A DNA stretch of 48,545 bases. It comes from a virus. This document shows, one piece after another, positions 35,346 to 41,276 of the stretch. The notes beneath the pieces are model-generated. The model searched no databases and was not told where the DNA came from. It worked only from the letters and a program-made list of their open reading frames with translations. The position numbers and the translations under genes are program-made. The DNA lies in IMG/VR virus record IMGVR_UViG_3300020160_002143, positions 1 to 48,545 of that record. The stretch is one strand, 5' to 3'. How positions within the stretch are numbered: position 1 is the first letter of the stretch; each line of letters begins with the position of its first letter.

Positions 35346-36196
35346 AGGATGGATACGCCGAAGTAGGCGTCGTCAGTCAGGTCGGTGAACGTGCGCTGAT
35401 TGTGGATACGGATCAGACCCCTGATGAGTGAGGCTCGCCCGATCTCGATGGTGTCATGCGAGAAGGTGTAGGCGCGCGAAGCGCCGGTATCCTTGCCCGA
35501 TACGACATACATGATTTCAGGACTGCGAGCCTTGCCGGACGCGAACAGGAGCTCCTGATACAGGTAGGCCTGAAGCATCCAATTGGAGTCGCGCGACTTG
35601 CGCCTCACGACCTCATAGGTGCTCGAAGGAGCCGTCTTGTAGTCGATGAGCACGGCCTTGTTTTCGCCGGCCGCATAATGGTCGATCTGGCCTTTGACAG
35701 GCAGGGAGAACAACAGCTTGTCATCCCGGATCACCTCTGCGACGCCGATGATGGACACTTCCCTGTGGTCAACTAGGCCGGTGAGGTCGATGGCGTTATT
35801 CACCACATCCTTGGCTCCGGACACGAGCGACTCGGCCTTCTCCCACAGGTGGTCTTGCACCATGGTCTTGCCGGACTCGGCGGCAAGGGACATGAACGAC
35901 TCATACTGAGCCTTTCCATCCTTGGTGCGCCTGTCCATCTTGGGTACGCGCAGGAAGTTGTCCTGCTGGTTGGAGAGGAGAGCGTGGAACACAGAGCCGA
36001 TAATCATGTCATCGGTCGGATCCTCAGGCTCGCTGACAAGCTTGGCGGCCATGTTGTAGCCGTGCTCGTTGACAAGCTTGATGAAGCTCTGGTTGATGCC
36101 TTCGTGAGCCCGGTAGATCGAGTTATCGATCGTTCTGGCCTTGATGATGCGCACGTCGGTAGTCGGCGTGACGATTTCGGATATGATATCAGACAT
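35342..36196 (-). CDS. PD-(D/E)XK exonuclease, RecB/RecE-like
   Basis: 284 residues from the ATG at 36196; the frame is open to 36541 but that overlaps the next gene with low-quality sequence. Motifs fit the RecB/RecE-type nuclease: GSVFH (H71), QID (D172), IDYKT (D185, K187) and a later QAYLYQ. The likely role is 5'-3' degradation of linear DNA to feed the ERF annealing protein. It overlaps the initiator start (GTGA). Confidence 0.82.
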   Translation of the reverse strand: MSDIISEIVTPTTDVRIIKARTIDNSIYRAHEGINQSFIKLVNEHGYNMAAKLVSEPEDPTDDMIIGSVFHALLSNQQDNFLRVPKMDRRTKDGKAQYESFMSLAAESGKTMVQDHLWEKAESLVSGAKDVVNNAIDLTGLVDHREVSIIGVAEVIRDDKLLFSLPVKGQIDHYAAGENKAVLIDYKTAPSSTYEVVRRKSRDSNWMLQAYLYQELLFASGKARSPEIMYVVSGKDTGASRAYTFSHDTIEIGRASLIRGLIRIHNQRTFTDLTDDAYFGVSIL

Positions 36197-36632
36197 TATT
36201 GTTGGTGTTGGGAGATTGTTTAGGCGCGCGCTTCTTGATCTCGCGGCGCTCGACCTTGATGGCTTTGACGTCATCCCAGAGGAAGCCACCTCTGGATGGC
36301 TTAGACTCGCGGGATACGTAGGCGGCCGCAAGCGTAGGATTGCCGGCGAAGCCGACCTCGTACCACTTGTCTGTCTTTTCGATCTCGACAAGCCTTTCCT
36401 GCAGGATGCCGATCCACCTGATGCGATCAGAGCGCAAGGGCGTATTGCCCTCATGCTCTGCGCGGGCGACCTCGGTCTTGACGCGCTCGATATCCTTGCG
36501 GACTTGAGCCGCGTGGAACTCGCGCCACTTCGGGCCGGCATAGCCGGTGATTACGGAGTCGTAATCCCTGTCACTCTTGCGAGTGACAACCCTGCCATCA
36601 GGCAGAGTCGCTTTGTATTCGTACTGAGCCAT
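36189..36632 (-). CDS. Unknown 147-residue early protein
   Basis: 147 residues. The N-terminus (MAQYEYKATLPDGRVVTRKS) looks like a small beta module; residues 40-85 are a charged helix; the C-terminus is Lys/Arg-rich and ends with Asn repeats. Its end overlaps the exonuclease start. The short CAACC leader lacks a Shine-Dalgarno. No family recognised. It could be a partner of the exonuclease. Confidence 0.7.
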   Translation of the reverse strand: MAQYEYKATLPDGRVVTRKSDRDYDSVITGYAGPKWREFHAAQVRKDIERVKTEVARAEHEGNTPLRSDRIRWIGILQERLVEIEKTDKWYEVGFAGNPTLAAAYVSRESKPSRGGFLWDDVKAIKVERREIKKRAPKQSPNTNNNV

Positions 36633-36637
36633 GGTTG

Positions 36638-36949
36638 TTAGGCCTTGGGGTTGGGATCGAAGCCGAGGTAGGCACCGAGGTCATCGATGGCCTTCTCGAC
36701 TGCGTCGAGGGCGAACTTATTGGCGCTGAACGTGAGTCCGCGCGCCCTGAAGTTCTCTTCGACCTTGGCGAGCTTGGCCTCGAGAGCCATGACCCGGCGA
36801 TTATGTTCGTCGGAACGGCTAGGTCCTCGAGCGATCGAAATCACGTTGGTCGGCCTAGTGGTAAGCTTCAGCTTCGACTTGAGAATGCTGACGCCCGGAA
36901 TGAGCGACGCATTGATGGGCTTGAGCCCGTTGTTGTTTTCTTGGTCCAT
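36638..36949 (-). CDS. Unknown 103-residue early protein
   Basis: 103 residues from the ATG at 36949. Residues about 15-55 are extended and basic; residues about 55-95 form one or two helices (VMALEAKLAKVEENFRARGL). No family recognised. It starts after a 22-base CA-rich leader of the same type that precedes the genes at 30611 and 32757. Confidence 0.7.
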   Translation of the reverse strand: MDQENNNGLKPINASLIPGVSILKSKLKLTTRPTNVISIARGPSRSDEHNRRVMALEAKLAKVEENFRARGLTFSANKFALDAVEKAIDDLGAYLGFDPNPKA

Positions 36950-36971
36950 GTGTGTGTTGGGTGGAAGGTGA
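36950..36971 (-). promoter_or_regulatory. CA-rich leader, third copy
   Basis: 22 bases between two genes with no tRNA: on - they carry CTTCCACCC followed by AACACACAC before the ATG. The core matches 30612-30633 and 32758-32778. This copy shows the motif does not depend on a tRNA. Confidence 0.55.
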
Positions 36972-37496
36972 TTAGTTGATGGAGTCGAGAAGCTTTTCGA
37001 GGCGCATGATATCCGGGCTCTCAAAGTGCTTGCGATATATAGCCAGCACCGCGTTAACCGCGTCCCGGGCTTCGGCGAAATCCGGGTGGCTCTTGGAAGG
37101 CCACAGGTCTACGGCCTTGCGATTTTCCGGGTCATAGAAGGACTCGTTCTTGTCGATGATCTTGAAGCTGAAGCTGACAAGCTTCGCGCCGGTCACGGGC
37201 TTGCCGTTGCGACTATGAGCCTTGATGTAGGCGTAGAACGCCTCTAGCCGACTGTCATAGAAGCTGACGAAAGCGTCTTTGGCTTCCGGGTTATGCTTCT
37301 TGAAGATCGCGAACAGGCGTTCGAGTCCGGGCTTGGCGGCCTTAGCGGCAATCGGGCCCGCCTTTTCCTTCAGCCTTTCCGACTCCCTGAGGACGAGCCT
37401 ATACAGCTTCTCCCCCATCTTGTCAGCCTTGGCGACGACCTTGTTGTTATGGTTAACCAGCTTCGTGAGCTGGGTGATGTTCTTGTTGGTTTTCAT
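36972..37496 (-). CDS. Unknown 174-residue Lys-rich early protein
   Basis: 174 residues, strongly helical and rich in Lys, Arg, Ala and Glu (LYRLVLRESERLKEKAGPIA). No zinc or nucleotide motif. It is preceded by a 113-bp leader region with a TTGACA hexamer and a dyad, and a tRNA further up. It may bind nucleic acid, but that is inference from charge only. Confidence 0.75.
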   Translation of the reverse strand: MKTNKNITQLTKLVNHNNKVVAKADKMGEKLYRLVLRESERLKEKAGPIAAKAAKPGLERLFAIFKKHNPEAKDAFVSFYDSRLEAFYAYIKAHSRNGKPVTGAKLVSFSFKIIDKNESFYDPENRKAVDLWPSKSHPDFAEARDAVNAVLAIYRKHFESPDIMRLEKLLDSIN

Positions 37497-37609
37497 GTGC
37501 GTTATGCGTGTGAGACAAGGACTTTGACTGCTTTGTGCGTCATGTCAACGGCTTTGACCCATATTTCGCACTAATTGTCCTAAGTGCTTGGTATTCAACG
37601 TAATTTAAT
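37497..37609 (-). promoter_or_regulatory. Regulatory region before the 174-residue gene
   Basis: This 113-bp gap is relatively AT-rich. On - it holds a perfect TTGACA (37543-37548), but the -10 at the usual spacing is poor. An inverted repeat GCACT-N10-AGTGC lies at 37568-37587. CTTTGAC occurs twice on + at 37522 and 37552. These could be a promoter with operator sites. The base before the ATG is again CA-rich. The evidence is suggestive only. Confidence 0.45.
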
Positions 37610-37685
37610 TGGTGGGCCTGCCCGGATTTGAACCGAGAACCAATCCCTTATGAGGGGACTGCTCTAACCATTGAGCTACAAGCCC
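37610..37685 (-). tRNA. tRNA-Ile2(CAT), or Met(CAT)
   Basis: Cloverleaf on -: acceptor GGGCTTG / CAGGCCC, anticodon loop CTCATAA giving CAT, CCA encoded. The short D loop (CAATGGTTAGAGCAG) and TTGGT after the anticodon stem match tRNA-Ile2 such as E. coli ileX better than elongator Met, and the C4-G69 pair used by TilS is present. If lysidinylated it reads AUA, a codon visibly used in the virion genes. Confidence 0.9.
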
Positions 37686-37690
37686 GGCAA

Positions 37691-38080
37691 TTATTCCTGA
37701 TCGCCGGTGCGTATTATGACCGGGCGACGCTCGCCCATATAGGCCACGCCGCGCACGACATTATAATCTACCCACTCAACGGCTGTCTGCAAGCGCTCGT
37801 CCTCATCGACGTCATCGAACGATTGGTAGAATGCGGCCACGAGCTTCTCGTAGCTGTAGATGACGTGGTTTGCATCCATGTCCCATCCTACGATTGCGCT
37901 GTCGAGCTCTTCGCGCGGCTCAAGCATGATGCATCCATGCAAGCCATCCTCATAGTCGAGCACATCATCGAAGTGAGTGCGATGCTTGGCCGGCACATCT
38001 GAGCCAAGCTTATCAGCTGGAGACGTGCTCACCCGAGCCTTGATTTTATTGGTCTTTTTTGATTTGCGTTTGCGGGTCAT
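37691..38080 (-). CDS. Unknown 129-residue early protein
   Basis: 129 residues from the ATG at 38080. Basic N-terminus (MTRKRKSKKTNKIKAR) and acidic rest with many Asp and Glu (HFDDVLDYEDGLHG, SFDDVDEDERL). It is first on the early operon, five bases upstream of tRNA-Ile2, and faces the nuclease gene with only 30 bp between. The acidic core could mimic DNA, but this is a guess. No family recognised. Confidence 0.7.
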   Translation of the reverse strand: MTRKRKSKKTNKIKARVSTSPADKLGSDVPAKHRTHFDDVLDYEDGLHGCIMLEPREELDSAIVGWDMDANHVIYSYEKLVAAFYQSFDDVDEDERLQTAVEWVDYNVVRGVAYMGERRPVIIRTGDQE

Positions 38081-38110
38081 TGCGCTCCTATCCAGATCTA
38101 ATCGTTGCAC
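38081..38110. promoter_or_regulatory. 30-bp divergent gap
   Basis: Two genes diverge from only 30 bp, too little for two ordinary promoters plus leaders. No clear -10/-35 or Shine-Dalgarno. Promoters must lie inside the opposite genes or the leaders must be extremely short. Confidence 0.4.
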
Positions 38111-38602
38111 ATGTCCATACCAATCTATGAGAGCAATTCGGATCGTCAGCGCCAGCACGAGGTCATAAGTTTTGTATCAGCTCAATGGCTATGCACAGCT
38201 GTCCCATCAGCTCCCATGGCTCAGCATGACTACGCTCTATGCAGGCATGACCACAAGGATGACCGGCTATACGCGCATGCTTACGCCGAAGTGAAATGCC
38301 GATCCGAACACAGGCAGGACTATTGGCTGTCCAAGGCCAAGTGGGACTATCTGATGGACCTGAGCAACATGACCGACAGGCCAGCCTTCCTCATTGTCCA
38401 TTGCGCCAAGTCAGACAAGGTCAGGTATGCCAAGGTAGGCGTAGAGCAATTCTACCCGAAGGTCATCCAAGCCGGGCGAACAGACCGGCCAGATGACCCC
38501 AATGCGATAGAGGATATGGTCGTCCTTCCTATGGCTCGTTTCAGGTGCCTAGGATGCCTCAGGAAGCCCGATCAGGCCAAGGATGAGCTTACTACCGGTT
38601 AG
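38111..38602 (+). CDS. PD-(D/E)XK endonuclease-like protein
   Basis: 163 residues from the ATG at 38111 (a TTG at 38105 is less likely). D40 in QHDYALCR and E60-V61-K62 in YAEVKCR fit the D...ExK catalytic core of small PD-(D/E)XK nucleases, with E17 as a possible helix glutamate and K75/K77 downstream. A Cys pair near the end (FRCLGCLRK) may help folding. It could cut host or branched DNA. It stands alone on + between two - genes. Confidence 0.7.
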   Translation: MSIPIYESNSDRQRQHEVISFVSAQWLCTAVPSAPMAQHDYALCRHDHKDDRLYAHAYAEVKCRSEHRQDYWLSKAKWDYLMDLSNMTDRPAFLIVHCAKSDKVRYAKVGVEQFYPKVIQAGRTDRPDDPNAIEDMVVLPMARFRCLGCLRKPDQAKDELTTG

Positions 38603-38822
38603 GGCTTAGCTCGACGTCCTGAGCCGATTGGGATTGAGTCAGTATCGATTATAACGCGTGACCCCTAGCTGGTAGCCTCCCAAAGAAGGACCCCATGTCA
38701 AGTGGCTAACTGATCTATTGGCCGGTCAGAGCACGTAATGATGACCTTTGGACCGATATTGAGTCATCAATTAGACATAATGGATCTTGTGCGAAATGTA
38801 ATCCGACGTCCACCGGTCATGA
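38603..38822. other. 220-bp non-coding region with short repeats
   Basis: No ORF of note. ACCGGT (38594, 38812), CGACGTCC (38612, 38804) and ATTGAGTCA (38633, 38758) each occur twice, in mirrored order across the gap, though in the same orientation. It lies between converging genes. Terminator stems here are weak. The function is unclear; protein-binding sites are possible. Confidence 0.45.
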
Positions 38823-39437
38823 TTAAGGGGGAGGGGGGGGTCGGCTCTCGTCTCCCGCGCTATACGCTGACGGGTCAGTAGACTCATCCTTTATTTCCAA
38901 AAAAGACCCCTTGGGATCCTTAGCCCAATTGAGGAACTTGGCGGTATCGGCCGGCTTCACGGACTCGAATTCCCCGTCGATGATGACCTCCTTGGACTTC
39001 CTTAAGTCTTCCCCCCGGGATTTGAGCAATTTGTCCAGCGAGGCATGGTCTACTGTGAACCTGTGCTCGACGACCGCCTGAGGCTGGTCCTGTAGGGCCT
39101 GTATCTTGTCAATGGCGATACCCATGGCGATCGGGATCTGGGAGACGTGTAGCTGGTCAAGCTCATCGACCAGCTTCTGGCTGGCCTGCTGGACGAAGCT
39201 CTTCAGGTTCCGGACAGTCGCGGCCTTGAACTCGTCATTCAGGCCGGTGGACTCCGGCATCGACCTTTTGATGGCCATGACGTTGTTCGGCGACATGCGC
39301 TGGGACTTGGCGACTTCGTCGATCGTGACTCCGGCCCTCAACAGCTCCCGCACGGCCTGCTTGCGCTCTTCGGTTACGCGCGACGCGTTATGGTCGGAGC
39401 TTGGGTTTGTATCCAACCTTCCATTATCATTTGACAT
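38823..39437 (-). CDS. HTH DNA-binding protein (terminase small subunit or regulator candidate)
   Basis: 204 residues from the ATG at 39437. Residues about 20-55 (TEERKQAVRELLRAGVTIDE then SQRMSPNNVMAIKR) form a helix-turn-helix. The middle (IPIAMGIAIDKIQAL) resembles a phrase common in phage HTH proteins. The C-terminus ends in Pro residues from an 8-G tract on + near the stop. It is on the opposite strand to terL, so a small terminase role would be unusual; a regulator is equally likely. Confidence 0.7.
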   Translation of the reverse strand: MSNDNGRLDTNPSSDHNASRVTEERKQAVRELLRAGVTIDEVAKSQRMSPNNVMAIKRSMPESTGLNDEFKAATVRNLKSFVQQASQKLVDELDQLHVSQIPIAMGIAIDKIQALQDQPQAVVEHRFTVDHASLDKLLKSRGEDLRKSKEVIIDGEFESVKPADTAKFLNWAKDPKGSFLEIKDESTDPSAYSAGDESRPPPPP

Positions 39438-39466
39438 GGGTCCGGATGGTCCAGATATTTCGACAC
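39438..39466. promoter_or_regulatory. 29-bp divergent gap between HTH and RusA genes
   Basis: The HTH gene and rusA start 29 bp apart, facing away. No convincing promoter or Shine-Dalgarno is visible in so little room. The HTH protein could bind here and control both directions. Confidence 0.4.
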
Positions 39467-39961
39467 ATGTCAAACGACGAGCTCGTTGGTCGCGATCCCC
39501 TCAGGCCTAACTTCGTCGTCGGCATAGAACCTATCAGGACGACCCATCAGGCCGACCTGAGGATCATGCGCACCAAGGACGGACGTCAGTTTATCGGGAA
39601 GAGCTCGAAGTCCCGGATCAAGCAATGGGGCGAACAGTTCGCCCTTCAGATCCGCCGGTACAAGCCGGACAAGCCGCTTGAAGGCCCGCTTTGGCTCAGG
39701 CTGGTGTTTGCCTTCCCCCTGAACAAGGGCGACAAGGGCAAGAGCCATCCACACCCGGTCAAACCGGATTGGGACAACCTCCCTAAGACTGTCTGTGATA
39801 TCATGACGCGCGAAGGCTTCTGGCACGACGACTCCCAGATTGTCTTCGGCCAAGTGGTCAAGTGCCGGCACGTCAGTCCGTTCGTCGGTATCAAGATCTG
39901 CCCGGCACCTTGGATAGACGAAGCTTTCGTCAGCTCACTTTATGACTCCCACACAGACTGA
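39467..39961 (+). CDS. rusA: RusA-type Holliday junction resolvase
   Basis: 164 residues from the ATG at 39467. HPVKPDWDNLPKTVCDIM with D101 and D103, then GFWHDDSQI with D121 and D122, are the RusA acidic residues. RusA cuts four-way junctions made by recombination or replication, which would fit the exonuclease plus ERF system and prepare DNA for packaging. It is the first gene of the long + operon and overlaps the next gene by 20 bp. Confidence 0.88.
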   Translation: MSNDELVGRDPLRPNFVVGIEPIRTTHQADLRIMRTKDGRQFIGKSSKSRIKQWGEQFALQIRRYKPDKPLEGPLWLRLVFAFPLNKGDKGKSHPHPVKPDWDNLPKTVCDIMTREGFWHDDSQIVFGQVVKCRHVSPFVGIKICPAPWIDEAFVSSLYDSHTD

Positions 39962-40400
39962 GAAGGAGCTCATAGCGCGGTATGGACTGCCTCGCGATGA
40001 GATGACCCGTTTCCGGCGGGACTCCCTGCAACCCGGAACAGATTGGAACCGCGTCAGGCAAGGCGACAAGCCGGAGCACATGTGCCCTGTCGCTTTCACC
40101 GAGACGGGCATGGCTAAGGTGCTCACTCATTTCCGGATAGACCTGAAGCCACAGGACAATTGGCCGAAGGTGGCCATAGTCTCTCGGACTAATTGGCCGA
40201 ACCAGAAGCTCATGACTGTCTTGATTGACGGCAAGAGCCATAACGTCATTGTCGCTAACGCCCGGCTATTTTATCCGGGCGCAGAAGTGACGATCGACAG
40301 GAAGGGCGGAAAGCTAATCTGCCCGCAACGTCCCGAGAGCGCTCGCAAACTTTTCAGCCTAATCCAACGCAAACATGAAGAAACAAAGCAACAGCGGTAA
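39942..40400 (+). CDS. Unknown 152-residue protein
   Basis: 152 residues. N-terminal helix, then beta-rich middle (WPKVAIVSRTNWPNQKLMTV, IVANARLFYPGAEV), then a basic tail. It overlaps the end of rusA. No catalytic motif recognised. Possibly a small DNA-binding protein, by charge and location only. Confidence 0.75.
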   Translation: MTPTQTEKELIARYGLPRDEMTRFRRDSLQPGTDWNRVRQGDKPEHMCPVAFTETGMAKVLTHFRIDLKPQDNWPKVAIVSRTNWPNQKLMTVLIDGKSHNVIVANARLFYPGAEVTIDRKGGKLICPQRPESARKLFSLIQRKHEETKQQR

Positions 40401-40458
40401 ATCCTCCAAGTCCTGCTCCACCGGCAAGGGCTGGAAGGGCTACAAGGGTTGTAAGTAA
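40375..40458 (+). CDS. 27-residue Lys/Gly/Ser/Cys miniprotein
   Basis: An ORF too short for most callers, overlapping the end of the gene before it and the ATG of the gene after it (TAATG). It has nine Lys, two Cys, one Trp and one Tyr, reading GKGWKGYKGCK at the end. The reuse of the TAATG junction supports translation. The function is unknown; nucleic-acid or membrane binding would suit its charge. Confidence 0.5.
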   Translation: MKKQSNSGKSSKSCSTGKGWKGYKGCK

Positions 40459-41276
40459 TGGGCAACGCCAAGAACAAGGATGGAGCTGACGGGCTGAATT
40501 TGAACAGCTCCGTCAACCGAGAGGCATACCGCGAAATGCGGGTGGCTCAAGAGACGCGAGCCTCCCAGCAGGGCGACACCAGCCCTGACACGGCGGAAGC
40601 GATGGACAGGCAGTTCGCCACGGAAGATTATAAGCGTGGGCAGGAAGTGGATAACTTCATGGCGTCCCAGAACCGCGCGGCCTACGTCAAGTCTCAGCGC
40701 GATTACTTTAACTCCGTGTCCGAGGGCATGACGGCCCAGAGCATCCTTAACAACGGAGGAGTCCAGCTTGCCAACACGCAGAGCATTGAAGGAGGCGCGG
40801 CCGGTATTGTAGCGGCCGGCGGCCAAAGAAAAGGCTCCCGGCAGACCATCGAGGGTGGAGCCGCCGGGATCGTCGCCGCTGGCGGACAAAAAACAGCCCA
40901 GACCCTCGGCATTGGGTCTACGTTCCGCGAACAGCTGAACGCGGTCAGGTGGGGGTCGGCGATGCAAAAAATTCGCACCGCCGAAAGGGAGTACAAGCGA
41001 CGTCAGAAGGAAAAAAAGGAAAATGATGGCGGCCTTGCGGCCGCCAGACAGAGGCACACGGGCAAGAACTTCTTCAGCCACAGGCCGATGTTTACTGTGG
41101 GGTCGGTCACATATAATCCGATGACGTTCAATAGCTACTTCCCTCAGGTTGGCACGTATAGGGCGTGTGAAGAAGGATGGCCGCCGATGACGGACGGACC
41201 ATCGGACACGCTTAACAGGGTGACGCTACAGACCGGCAGAAATTACAGGGCCTCTCAACCTCTTTACGGCCCGTGA
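40458..41276 (+). CDS. Unknown 272-residue protein with tandem Gly/Ala repeat
   Basis: 272 residues, just before terL and overlapping it (GTGA). The first 100 residues are polar and helical. IEGGAAGIVAAGGQ occurs twice exactly (110-123 and 131-144), with different codons in the two copies. A basic helix follows (about 165-190, TAEREYKRRQKEKKEN), then a beta-rich C-terminus. The position suits a terminase partner or a head protein; no family recognised. Confidence 0.75.
   Translation: MGNAKNKDGADGLNLNSSVNREAYREMRVAQETRASQQGDTSPDTAEAMDRQFATEDYKRGQEVDNFMASQNRAAYVKSQRDYFNSVSEGMTAQSILNNGGVQLANTQSIEGGAAGIVAAGGQRKGSRQTIEGGAAGIVAAGGQKTAQTLGIGSTFREQLNAVRWGSAMQKIRTAEREYKRRQKEKKENDGGLAAARQRHTGKNFFSHRPMFTVGSVTYNPMTFNSYFPQVGTYRACEEGWPPMTDGPSDTLNRVTLQTGRNYRASQPLYGP
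40785..40889 (+). repeat. Tandem 14-residue protein repeat
   Basis: Two 42-bp units at 40785-40826 and 40848-40889, 21 residues apart. The amino acids are identical while several codons differ, so the protein sequence is under selection or was kept after an old duplication. Confidence 0.85.

Noticed and set aside
36197-36541. N-terminal extension of the exonuclease
   Set aside because: It would overlap a real gene fully and is Ser/Arg-rich without structure; the ATG at 36196 fits the operon spacing.
38603-38822. Replication origin in the 220-bp gap
   Set aside because: The iterons plus AT-rich region in the initiator gene are much better origin evidence; this gap has only short scattered repeats.
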